Origin: Pithys albifrons albifrons
Taxonomy: Eukaryota; Chordata; Aves; Passeriformes; Thamnophilidae
Reading direction: 5' to 3'
DNA: 64,000 nt
NCBI RefSeq assembly: GCF_047495875.1
Contig: NC_092487.1
Coordinates: 124,001 to 188,000, forward strand
Shown: piece by piece, positions 1 through 10,500 of the stretch
How the letters are laid out: each line of letters opens with the position of its first letter
Numbering within the stretch: position 1 is the first letter of the stretch
Program-made: the position numbers and the translations under genes
The notes under the pieces: model-generated
Told to the model about the DNA's origin: nothing
The model's database searches: none
The model's input: the letters and a program-made list of their open reading frames with translations, nothing else

Positions 1-430
1 CTGCCAGGGAACAGGGACAGGACAAGGACAAGGGTGGGATCTTCTGCCAGGGAACAGGGACAGGCCAAGGGCAAGGGTGGGATCTTCTGCCAGGGAAGAG
101 GGACAGGCCAAGGGCAAAGGGCCTCAGGCTGTGCCAGGGGAGGGGCAGGTGGGACATGAGGAGGAATTTCTTTGTGGAAAGGGTGGGGAGGCCTTGGAAG
201 GGGCTGCCCAGGGAGGTTTGGAGTCCCCACCCCTGGAGGTGTCCAAGGAACACCTGGAGGTGGCACTGAGTGACGAGGTGGGGATGGGACACAGGGTGGA
301 CTTGGTGGCCTTGGAGGGCTTTTCCAGCCTAAATCCCCCATCCCTGGAAGTGTCCAAGGAACACCTGGAGGTGGCACTGAGTGACAAGGTGGGGATGGGG
401 CATGGGGTGGACTTGGTGACCTTGGAGGGC
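1..430 (+). mobile_element. CR1 LINE 3' end with internal 43-bp repeat copies
   Basis: The segment follows the 3' region of chicken-repeat-1: two to three copies of a 43-bp unit (GGTGGGATCTTCTGCCAGGG...), then the characteristic CR1 block (CTGTGCCAGGGGAGG, GGCTGCCCAGGGAGG, CCCTGGAGGTGTCCAAGG) and a duplicated terminal tail around 285-430 ending in GGACTTGGTGACCTTGGAGGG. It lies in the COPA intron upstream of the first exon seen here. The left edge is cut by the window start. It is a 5'-truncated, non-autonomous copy. Confidence 0.8.
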
Positions 431-1604
431 TTTTCCAACCCCTCTCTGGTGTCCTCAACCCCTCTTTGGTGCCTCCAACCCCTCTGTGTTGCCCCCCAAC
501 CCCTCTGTGTTGCCCCCCAATCCCTCTCTGGTGCCCCCCAATCCCTCTCTGGTGCCCCCCAATCCCTCTCTGGTGCCCCCCAACTCCTCTCTGGTGCCCC
601 CCAACCCCTCTGTGGTGCCCCCCAACCCCTCTCTGGTCCCCCCCAACCCCTCTGTGTTGCCTCCAACCCCTCTCTGGTGCCCCCAACCCCTCTGTTGCCT
701 TCAACCCCTCTCTGGTGCCCCCCAACCCCTCTCTGGTGCCCCCCAACCTCTCTCTGGTGCCCCCCAACCTCTCTCTGGTGCCCCCAACCCCTCTGTGTTG
801 CCCCCAACCCCTCTTTGTTGCCTCCAACCCCTCTCTGGTGCCCCCCAACCCCTCTCTGGTGCCCCCCAACCTCTCTCTGGTGCCCCCAACCCCTCTCTGG
901 TGCCCCCAACCCCTCTTTGGTGCCCCCAACCCCTTTGTGTTGCCGCCAACCCCTCTGTGGTGCCCCCCAACCCCTCTGTGGTGCCCCCAACCCCTCTGTG
1001 GTGCCCCCCAACCCCTCTCTGGTGCCCAACCTCTCTCTGGTGCCCCCCAACCCCTCTGTGGTGCCCCCCAACCCCTCTGTGGTGCCCCCAACCCCTCTCT
1101 GGTGCCCCCCAACCCCTCTCTGGTGCCCCCCAACCCCTCTGTGGTGCCCCCCAACCCCTCTGTGTTGCCCCCAACCCCTCTTTGTTGCCTCCAATCCCTC
1201 TCTGGTGCCCCCCAATCCCTCTGTGGTGCCCCCAACCCCTCTGTGTTGCCTTCAACCCCTCTCTGGTGCCCCCAACCCCTCTCTGGTGCCCCCAACCCCT
1301 CTCTGGTGCCCCCCAACCCCTCTCTGGTGCCCCCCAACCCCTCTCTGCTGCCCCCCAACCCCTCTCTGCTGCCCCCCAATTCCTCTCTGGTGCCCCCAAC
1401 CCCTCTCTGGTCCCCCCCAACCCCTCTGTGTTGCCTCCAATCCCTCTCTGGTGTCCCCCAACCCCTCTGTGTTGCCTCCAACCCCTCTCTGGTGCCCCCC
1501 AACCCCTCTTTGTTGCCTCCAATCCCTCTGTGGTGCCCCCCAACCCCTCTCTGGTGCCCCCCAATCCCTCTCTGGTGCCCCCAACCCCTCTCTGGTGCCC
1601 CCAG
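430..1604. repeat. 20-21 bp minisatellite in COPA intron
   Basis: About 55 degenerate tandem copies of a 20-21 bp C-rich unit (CCCCTCTCTGGTGCCCCCCA with TCTGTGTT and TCTTTGTT variants). The array ends exactly at the 3' splice site of the first COPA exon in the window, so the splice acceptor itself (GGTGCCCCCAG) is the last repeat unit. Long open frames on both strands here are repeat translations. Confidence 0.9.
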
Positions 1605-4600
1605 GAAGGAAGCTGGCCTGAAGAACGCCCTCCCTGCCGTGGGGTTGAAGCTCAACGACCTCATCCAGCGCCTCCAGCTCTGCTACCAACTCACCACCGC
1701 CGGCAAGTTCGAGGAGGCCGTGGAGAAGTTCCGCTCCATCCTGCTCAGCGTGCCCTTGCTGGTGGTGGACAACAAGCAGGAGATCTCTGAGGTGAGCCCC
1801 CCCCCTGCTGTCCCTGTGCCCACGGGGCAGGAGGACAGGCCTGACTCTCTGTCTCTTGTCCCCAAGGCCCAGCAGCTCATCGCCATCTGCAGGGAGTACA
1901 TCGTGGGGCTCTCCATGGAGATCGAGAGGAAGAAGCTGCCCAAGGACACCCTGGAGCAGCAGAAGAGGATTTGTGAGGTCCAGAATTCCTTCCTTTTCCA
2001 GGGGAGGGTTGTGCCCTCCCAGTGTGGTTAAAAAGGGATCAGGAATGTGGAATTCTGCCCTTTAAAGCCGGGGGCACCTGGGAGGGTCCTTGGGGCCCTT
2101 CCAGTTATTCCCATGCCTGGCAGGGACTGTATCATTGTTTTCCCTCCTTCCCTTGAGGGGTGGGTTCCTTGCAGCCCTTCCTGGCACTGATCCTATCCTA
2201 GTTTTCCCTCCTTCCTTGGCAGGGATGGGTTCCTTTCCCTCCTTCCCTGGCAGGGATGGGTTCCTTTCCCTCCTTCCCTGGCAGGGATGGGTTCCTTTCC
2301 CTCCTTCCCTGGCAGGGATGGGTTCCTTCCAGCCCTTCCAGTTATTCCCATTCCTAACAGAGCTCATTTCCCTCTTTTCCCTCCTTCCCTGGGGGGTGTG
2401 GGTTCCTTCCAGCCCTCCTGGCACTGCTCATATCCATGTTTCCCTCCTTCCCTGGCAGGGTTGGGTTCCTTTCCCTCCTTCCCTGGCAGGGTTGGGTTCC
2501 TTTCCCTCCTTCCCTGGCAGGGTTGGGTTCCTTTCCCTCCTTCCCTTGAGGGATGGGTTCCTTTCCCTCCTTCCCTGGCAGGGATGGGTTCCTTTCCCTC
2601 CTTCCCTTGAGGGATGGGTTCCTTTCCCTCCTTCCCTGGCAGGGTTGGGTTCCTTTCCCTCCTTCCCTGGCAGGGATGGGTTCCTTTCCCTCCTTCCCTG
2701 GCAGGGTTGGGTTCCTTCCATCCCTTCTAGTTATTCCCATGCCAGGCACTGCTCCTATCCCTGTTTTCCCTCCTTCCCTGGCCTGGTTGGGTTCCTTTCC
2801 CTCCTTCCCTGGGCTGGTTGGGTTCCTTCCAGCCCTTCTGGTTATTCCCATGGCAGGCACTGATCCTATCCCTCTTTTCCCTCCTTCCCTGGCAGGGTTG
2901 AGTTCCTTGCAGCCCTTCCAGTTATCCCCATGCCAGGCACTGCTCCTATCCCTCTTTTCCCTCCTTCCCTGGGCTGGTTGGGTTCCTTCCAGCCCTTCCT
3001 GTTATTCCCATGCCAGGCACTGCTCCTAGCCCTGTTTTCCCTCCTTCCCTGGCCTGGTTGGGTTCCTCCCAGCCCTCCAGGCCCTGCTCCCATCCCAGCT
3101 GTCCCTGTTTCCCCCCAGATGGCCGCCTACTTCACCCACTCCAACCTTCAGCCCGTGCACATGATCCTGGTGCTCAGAACTGCCCTCAACCTCTTCTTCA
3201 AGCTCAAGAACTTCAAGACCGCGGCCACCTTTGCCCGGAGGCTGCTGGAGCTCGGCCCCAAGCCTGAGGTGGCCCAGCAGGTACACCTGGGAGGTGCTCA
3301 GGTAGCAACACCTGGTGGGACAGACCCTCTTTGGGGGTCTCCTGGTGGTCCCCACCTTGGTCAACACTTGGTCGTTTTGCAGACTCGCAAGATCTTGTCG
3401 GCGTGTGAGAAGAACCCCACGGACACCCACCAGCTCAACTATGACATGCACAACCCCTTTGACATCTGTGCTGCCTCCTACAGACCCATCTACCGAGGCA
3501 AACCCGTGGAGAAGTGTCCTCTGAGCGGGGCCTGCTACTGCCCCGAGTTCCGTGGGCAGATCTGCCGCGTCACCACGGTGAGGGCATCTCCTCCCCCTTT
3601 GGGATTCCCTCCCACAGCTCCTTCATGGTCCTTGTTCCCTTTGGGATTCCCTCCCACAGCTCCTCCCAGGTCCCCTTTGGAATTCCCTTCCTCCTCCTTT
3701 GGGATTCCCTCCCACAGCTCCTTCCAGGTCCCTGTTCCCTCTGGAATTCCCTCCCATATCTTCTCCCATGTCCCCTTTGGAATTCCCTCCCACAGCTCCT
3801 CCCATGTCCCCTCTGGACTGACACCTTGTGCTGGTTTAAAGGTGAACCATCAGCAGAAACGAACCCACCACGAGAGAGATCATAAATCAGAGTGACAATT
3901 TAATGACAATATCACAATTCATGCAGTGGCACAAACAGAAATTGGGTTTAACCCCCAAGCCCAGCAGTGTAACCCACCCCTGGGGCACAAACACAGGGGG
4001 GTTTGGTGGCCCCTGTGCTGAGCCCCACGTGGAGTCCAAAGGAAAAGGGAGGGACAAACCTGTTGGTGCAGATGATGGCACAGTCTGGTCAGAGTGGTGG
4101 CTCCTCCTGTCCAGGGTCTGCTCCTCCTCTGGATCCAACGAGTGGTCCCAGAGGTCCCAAACCCCAAGATTCCATCCCCTCAGGTGCAGGTGGGAGCCCC
4201 CAGTGCCTCCCCCAGGGCAGGGAGTTCCACACTGGGGGATCTGACTCTGGCAGTCAGGGGGGATTTTGGAATTGTTGCTGGCCCATGAGCAGAGCTGAGC
4301 CCTCAGGTGGGTGTGGAGGTGCCAAGGACTCCCTGGAGGGGAGTTCTCCCAGCTCCTGTCCCACAGGGTCTGTGACACCCACCTGGAACACTCCCCTGTC
4401 CCACAGGGTCTGTGACACCCACCTGGAACACTCCCCTGTCCCACAGGGTCTGTGACACCCACCCTGGAACACTCCCCTGTCCCACAGGGTCTGTGACACC
4501 CACCCTGGAACACTCCCCTGTCTGTGACACCCACCTGGAACACTCCCCTGTCTGTGACACCCACCTGGAACACTCCCCTGTCTGTGACACCCCCCTGGAA

Positions 4601-5044
4601 CACTCCCCTGTCTGTCACACCTACCTGGAACACTCCCCTGTCCCACAGGGCCCTTTCACACCCACCTGGGACACTCCCCTGTCTGTGACACCCACCCTGG
4701 AACACTCCCCTGTCTGTGACACCCACCTGGAACACTCCCCTGTCTGTGACACCCACCTGGAACACTCCCCTGTCCCACAGGCCCCTTTCCCACCCATCTC
4801 CCACCCTGAGGGCTCAGCTGTGCCCTGGGCAGCTGCTGCAAATGCTCCATTGGTGACAGTTCTTGGGAAATGTCACAGAGGGTTTGGAATCCACAGCTTT
4901 GGTCACACCCACACAGGGATAAACTGGTCCCAGCTCCTGAACTGGGATGTGCTTTTGACCACCATCATCTCTCTCATCCCTCAGGTGACCGAGATCGGGA
5001 AGGACGTGCTGGGGCTGCGGATCAGCCCCCTGCAGTTCCGGTAG
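1605..5044 (+). CDS. COPA: COPA, coatomer subunit alpha, last five coding exons (5' part outside window)
   Basis: C-terminal 237 or so residues of the alpha subunit of the COPI vesicle coat, which works in Golgi-to-ER retrograde transport. This C-terminal domain holds epsilon-COP. Exons: 1605-1791, 1867-1977, 3119-3280, 3383-3577 and 4985-5044 (stop TAG 5042-5044). All introns are GT-AG. The exon starting at 1605 opens with the last base of a split codon; the later junctions are phase 0. Recognisable blocks include [75 protein letters not shown] and the C-terminus [10 protein letters not shown], all near-identical to vertebrate COPA. Four introns or intron parts carry tandem repeats, while the exons are clean. 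It is a housekeeping gene and marks the edge of the EDC region. Confidence 0.97.
2100..3105. repeat. 31-bp minisatellite in COPA intron
   Basis: Tandem copies of a 31-bp unit (GATGGGTTCCTTTCCCTCCTTCCCTGGCAGG), interspersed with a longer variant carrying TTCCAGCCCTTCCAGTTATTCCCATGCC. Every unit contains a pyrimidine tract followed by GGCAG, that is, a 3'-splice-site-like core. The array occupies nearly the whole intron between 1978 and 3118. Confidence 0.9.
3590..3815. repeat. Short minisatellite in COPA intron
   Basis: Roughly six degenerate copies of a 30-45 bp unit (TTTGGGATTCCCTCCCACAG, then CTCC...GTCCC). Each unit ends in a pyrimidine tract plus ACAG. It directly follows the exon ending at 3577. 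Confidence 0.75.
3828..4340. mobile_element. Possible solo LTR fragment in COPA intron
   Basis: A non-tandem block beginning TGTGCTGGTTTAAAGG, a start often seen in avian LTRs, and running through AATTTAATGACAATATCACA and a unique 400-bp stretch. No internal retroviral coding sequence is present. The call rests on the terminal TG and general resemblance only. The right boundary is unclear because a minisatellite follows. Confidence 0.3.
4345..4795. repeat. 25-40 bp minisatellite in COPA last intron
   Basis: About 13 copies of CACCTGGAACACTCCCCTGT followed by either CCCACAGGGTCTGTGACAC or just CTGTGACAC. The longer form contains CCCTGTCCCACAGG, a good 3'-splice-site look-alike. Confidence 0.88.
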
Positions 5045-6160
5045 GACCTCCTGGCCTGGAGTCTGGGGGCAAATCCCACTGCCCCACCCCACCCTGGAGC
5101 CTCACCTGCCCCCCCAGAACCTCCCCTGGGGCAAATCCCACTGCCCCACCCCACCCTGGAGCCTCATCTTCCCCCCCCACAGCCTTCCCACCCCACCCTG
5201 GAGCCTCATCTGCCCCCCCAGAGCCTTCCCACCCAACCTTGGAGCCTCATCTGCCCCCCCAGAGCCTTCCCACCCCACCCTGGAGCCTCATCTGCCCCCC
5301 CAGAGCCTCCCCTGGGGCAAATCCCACTCCCCACCCCACCCTGGAGCCTCATCTGCCCCCCCAGAGCCCTCTCTGGGGCAAATCCCACTGCCCCACCCCT
5401 CCCTGGAGCCTCATCTGCCCCCCCAGAGCCTCCCCTGGGGCAAATCCCACTGTCCCACCCCTCCCTGGAGCCTCATCTGCCCCCCAGAGCCTTCCCACCC
5501 CACCCTGGAGCCTCATCTGCCCCCCCAGAGCCTCCCCTGGGGCAAATCCCACTGCCCCACCCCTCCCTGGAGCCTCATCTGCCCCCCAGAGCCTTCCCAC
5601 CCCACCCTGGAGCCTCATCTGCCCCCCAGAGCCTCCCCTGGGGCAAATCCTACTGCCCCACCCCTCCCTGGAGCCTCATCTGCCCCCCAGAGCCTTCCCA
5701 CCCCACCCTGGAGCCTCATCTACCCCCCAGAGCCTCCCCTGGGGCAAATCCCACTGCCCCACCCCTCCCTGGAGCCTCATCTGCCCGCCCAGAGCCTCCC
5801 CTGTGCTCTCCCACCTGCTCTTCCCACCCAAAAATCCTGTAGTGACACTTTGGCTTCCAACCAGTAGGAACTTTCCTTGTCTTTAAGACTTGCTGTGAAG
5901 TTTTCTCCACCCTTAACCCTGAAGCAAATCTTTTCCAGAGGGGAAAACGGTGGCTCTGCCAAATCCTGATTCCCACAGAGCATTTTTGGGAACTGCTCCA
6001 GACCCTGCAAAGCCCCTCCCAGCTCTGGGGCAATTCTGCTCCCCCTTGGGAAAAATTCAGCTTTTGTGGTGACTCTTTGTTTTGTTGTCCTGGTAACGTT
6101 TCTCCAACTAAGCAGCTTCACTCCTGAATAAAATAAATCAACCAACTTGATCTTCCAGTT
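5045..6160 (+). other. COPA: COPA 3'UTR with embedded minisatellite and poly(A) signals
   Basis: Sequence between the COPA stop codon and the first downstream poly(A) signals, AATAAA at 6127-6132 and overlapping at 6132-6137. The part 5080-5800 is a tandem array of CCCTGGAGCCTCATCTGCCC units alternating with a GGGGCAAATCCCACTGCCCC block. The last 330 bases are non-repetitive. No earlier canonical AATAAA was seen between the stop and 6127, so the array is probably transcribed. Confidence 0.7.
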
Positions 6161-6259
6161 TGGTAACTTGGTTTGGTTTCACTGAGACACAGGAAAGGTG
6201 AGAATGGAATTTTCTCTCTCCACCTTCCCCCACCTCTCCTTCTTTTCAGTGCTGAGAAA

Positions 6260-6405
6260 GTTCTGGAGTTGCCAGAAGGTGGAGGTTTTATCCCTGAAAT
6301 AATTTGTGGAGTTGCCAGAAGGTGGAGGTTTTATCCCTGAAATAAAACCTCCTCCTGCCCAGGGATCCAACCCTGTCTGAGCAGGGCCAGGATTGTCCCT
6401 CCGTG
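6260..6405. repeat. Short direct duplication before CR1
   Basis: GTTGCCAGAAGGTGGAGGTT followed by TTATCCCTGAAATAA occurs twice in tandem (about 6273-6305 and 6312-6347). It sits between the COPA 3' end and a composite CR1 element. No gene is recognised here. Confidence 0.6.
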
Positions 6406-7375
6406 TTGGGACCCCCCAAATGTTGTGTCCAGGTCTGGGACCCTCAAAGCAAGAGAGACATTGAGGGGTTGGAGCTTGTCCAGAGAAGGGAAACGGGCTG
6501 GAGCAGCAGGAGGAGGGTCTGGAGAACTCCTGAGGGAGCTGGGGGGGCTCAGCCTGGAGAAAAGGAGGCTCAGGGGGGACCTTCTGGCTCTGCAATCCCT
6601 GAGGGATCCAGGGGAAGGGTGGGATCTTCTGCCAGGGAACAGGGACAGGCCAAGGGCAAGGGTGGGATCTTCTGCCAGGGAAGAGGGACAGGACAAGGGC
6701 AAGGGTGGGATCTTCTGCCAGGGAACAGGGACAGGCCAAGGGCAAGGGTGGGATCTTCTCCCGGGGGGACCTTCTGGCTCTCTGCAACTCCCTGATGGAT
6801 CTAAAGGGGTTTGGTGAGCAGGAGCTCCCCAGGGATGGACATGAAGGGGAGGAGAGACCCAGGAGGGTTCCCATGGTGTGGAAAGAGGGAAGAAAACCAA
6901 AGAGGAAAGATGAGAGTCTTGTGGTGGTTCTCCAAGAGAGACACTGAGGGGCTGGAGCAGCAGGAGGAGGGTCTGGAGAACTCCTGAGGGAGCTGGGGGG
7001 GCTCAGCCTGGAGAAAAGGAGGCTCAGGGGGGACCTTCTGGCTCTGCAATCCCTGAGGGATCCAGGGCAAGGGTGGGATCTTCTGCCAGGGAAGAGGGAC
7101 AGGCCAAGGGCAAGGGTGGGATCTTCTGCCAGGGAACAGGGACAGGCCAAGGGCAAAGGGCCTCAGGCTGTGCCAGGGGAGGGGCAGGTGGGACACGAGG
7201 AGGAATTTCTTTGTGGAAAGGGTGGGGAGGCCTTGGAAGGGGCTGCCCAGGGAGGGGGTGGAGTCCCCACCCCTGGAGGTGCCCAAGGAACACCTGGAGG
7301 TGGCACTGAGTGACAAGGTGGGGATGGGACACAGTTGGACTCCATGACCATGGAGGTCTTTTCCCACCTCAAGGA
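6405..7375 (+). mobile_element. Composite CR1 element, CR1a-X-CR1b (copy 1)
   Basis: Two CR1 3' segments in the same orientation flank a roughly 190-bp spacer. CR1a (about 6405-6770) starts at the CR1-typical TTGTGTCCAGGTCTGGGACC and includes 43-bp repeats. Spacer X (about 6765-6945) carries GAGCAGGAGCTCCCCAGGG and GGAAGAAAACCAAAGAGG. CR1b (about 6945-7375) carries more 43-bp copies and the full CR1 3' tail. The same arrangement recurs near 25.0, 37.6 and 61.4 kb. It lies between the convergent 3' ends of COPA and S100A11. Confidence 0.8.
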
Positions 7376-7429
7376 TCCTGTGCTGCTCCTCCCCCTGGAG
7401 CTCCTTTCCTGGTGCTGAAACCAAACCTT

Positions 7430-7549
7430 GAGCCAGGACATAAATCCTTTTATTTCATACATAAAAAAGAAGGAAGGAAGGGGCTGTCTCCATCTTTGGT
7501 GCTTCCAGTTGTGCATGGAATGTTCTCAGAGGTGGAGTGGCTGTGGCTC
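7430..7549 (-). other. S100A11: S100A11 3'UTR and poly(A) signal
   Basis: On the minus strand the sequence after the S100A11 stop contains AATAAA at 7449-7454, giving a 3'UTR of roughly 110-120 nt. COPA and S100A11 are therefore convergent, separated by about 1.3 kb of CR1 sequence. Confidence 0.75.
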
Positions 7550-10500
7550 TCAGGGTTTCTGTGGACCAGGGGCATTGACCACCAGGCTGTTGTGACAGGC
7601 CACAGCAATGCCCCCAATGAGGTTCAGGAACTCTTGGAAGTCCAACTGCCCATCACTGTTCAGATCCAGCTTCTTCATCATCCTGTCCACCACACCTGGA
7701 TCCTTCTGGTTCTGCAACAGAGATGGGAATGGACCTTTGCCATGAGGCTGGACCTGCTCCAGGTGTGGAACAGCAGCTGCTGAGCTCATGGAATCATGGA
7801 ATGGTTTGGGCTGGAAGGACCTTAAAGGTCACCAGTGCCACCCCCTGCCATGGGCAGGGACACCTCCCACTGTCCCAGGGTGGTCCAAGCCCTGACCAAC
7901 TTCCAGGGATGGGGCACAGGGTGGGCTTGGTGACCTTGGAGAGCTTTTCCAGCCTGAATCCATCCTTGTGGCTGCCCCACCCCTGGAGGTGTCCAAGGAA
8001 CACCTGGAGGTGGCACTGAGTGACAGGGTGGGGATGGGGCACAGGTTGGACTTGGTGACCTTGGAGGGCTTTTCAAACCTCAGGGATTCTGTGAATTGGT
8101 GGAATCCCCAATGGTTTGGGTTGGAAGGGACCTTGAAGCCCAACTCACTCCACTCCCTGCCATGGGCAGGGACACCTTCTGGGACCTCAGGTGGCTCCAA
8201 GCCCCATCCAACCCATCCTTGGACACTTCCAGGGCTGGGGCAGCCCATCCAGTCCCACCCCTTGCCATGGGCAGGGACACCTTCTGGTACCTCAGGTGGC
8301 TCCAGGCCCCATCCAACCCGTCCTTGGACACTTCCAGGGCTGGGGCAGCCCATCCAGTCCCACCCCCTGCCATGGGCAGGGACACCTTCTGGTGTCTCAG
8401 GTGGCTCCAGGCCCCATCCAACCCATCCTTGGACACTTCCAGGGCTGGGGCAGCCCATCCAGTCCCACCCCCTGCCATGGGCAGGGCCACCTTCTGCTAT
8501 CCCAGGTTGCTCCAACCCCTCCTTGGACACTTCCAAGGGGGATGAGACACCCCCAGCCCCCCTGGGCACAGCTGGCACAGCTTCTCCTGCCTGGTGACCC
8601 TCACCTTGGTGAAGGCGGCGAGCTCGGTGTTCATGAAGGCCAAGAATTCCCTCTTGGAGAGGGTGGAATTGTCTCCTTCCCGGCCCGCGTAGCGCTGGAA
8701 AACGGCCAGGAGGGACTCGATGCAACGCTCGGTCTCGGTGGGCTGTGGGGACAACGGGAATGCCACCTGGAATGCCACCTGCAATGCCACCCATCGGCCC
8801 TGGAATGCCACCCATCGGCCCTGCAATGCCAACCATGGGCCCTGGAATGCCACCCATCAGCCATGCAGTGCCACCCATTGGCCCTGCAATGCCACCCATC
8901 GGCCCTGCAGTGCCACCCATCAGTCCTGGAATGCCACCCATCAGTCCTGCAATGCCAACCATGGGCCCTGGAATGCCAACCATCAGCCATGCAATGCCAA
9001 CCATGGGCCCTGCAATGCCAATCATCGTCCCTGCAATGCCATCCATTGGCCCTGCAATGCCATCCATTGGCCATGCAATGCCACCCATCATCCCTGCAAT
9101 GCCAACCATCATCCCTGCAATGCCAACCATTGGCCCTGCAATGCCAACCATGGGCCCTGCAATGCCACCCATCGGCCCTGTAATGCCACCCATGGGCCCT
9201 GCAATGCCAACCATGGGCCCTGCAATGCCACCCATCATCCCTGCAATGCCAACCATGGGCCCTGTAATGCCAACCATGGGCCCTGCAATGCCAACCATGG
9301 GCCCTGCAATGCCAACCATCGGCCCTGCAATGCCAACCATCAGCCCTGCAATGCCACCCATCGGCCCTGGAATGCCAACCATGGGCCCTGGAATGCCAAC
9401 CATCAGCCCTGCAATGCCACCCATCGGCCCTGGAATGCCAACCATGGGCCCTGCAGTGCCAACCATCGTCCCTGCAATGCCAACCATTGGCCCTGGAATG
9501 CCAACCATCGGCCCTGCAATGCCACCCACCGGCCCTGCAGTGCCACCCATCGGCCCTGCAATGCCACCCATCAGCCATGCAGTGCCACCCATCAGCCATG
9601 CAGTGCCACCCATTGGCCCTGGGTGCCCTCCAGGAGCAGTGGGTGGCACCTCTGCCCGCCCTGCCCAGCGGTGTTTGTTCCTGGTGGGTCATTTCTCTGC
9701 ACGGGAAGGACCCGGAGAAATGGGGAGGGGGTGGTGGAAAATGCCCCCAGGGAGGGATGGCAGTGCCCACCTTGGTGGGATGACAGTGCCTACTAGGGAG
9801 GGATGTCAGTGCCCACCCAGAGTGGGATGGCAGTGCCCACAAGAGTAGGATGGCAATGCCCACCAGGGTAGGATGGCAGTGCCCACTTTGGTGGGGTGGC
9901 AGTGCCCACCGGGGTGAGATGTCAGTGCCCACCCAGAGTGGGATGGCAGTGCCCACTGGGGTGGGATGGCAGTGCCCACCAGAGTGGGATGGCAGTGCCC
10001 ACCGGGGTGAGATGTCAGTGCCCACCTGGAGTGGGATGGCAGTGCCCACCAGAGTGGGATGACAGTGCCCACTGGAGTGGGATGTCAGTACCCAGTGGAG
10101 TGGGATGGCAGTGCCCACCAGGGTGGGATGGCAGTGCCCACTGGGGGGAGATGTCAGTGCCCACCTGGAGTGGGATGGCAGTGCCCACCTGGAGTGGGAT
10201 GCCAGTGCCCACTGGAGTGGGATGGCAGTGCCCACCAGAGTGGGATGGCAGTGCCCACCGGGGTGAGATGTCAGTGCCCACCTGGAGTGGGATGGCAGTG
10301 CCCACCCAGAGTGGGATGGCAGTGCCCACTGGGGTGGGATGGCAGTGCCCACTGGAGTGGAATGGCAGTGCCCACCCGGAGTGGGATGGCAGTGCCACCT
10401 TGGTGGGATGGCAGTGCCCACCGGGGTGAGATGTCAGTGCCCACCTGGAGTGGGATGGCAGTGCCCACCCAGAGTGGGATGGCAGTGCCCACTGGAGTGG

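Noticed and set aside
77..2031. Several 360-520 aa Pro-rich or Gly/Trp-rich frames on both strands
   Set aside because: Translations of a 20-21 bp intronic minisatellite; the only true coding part is the COPA exons embedded in one of them.
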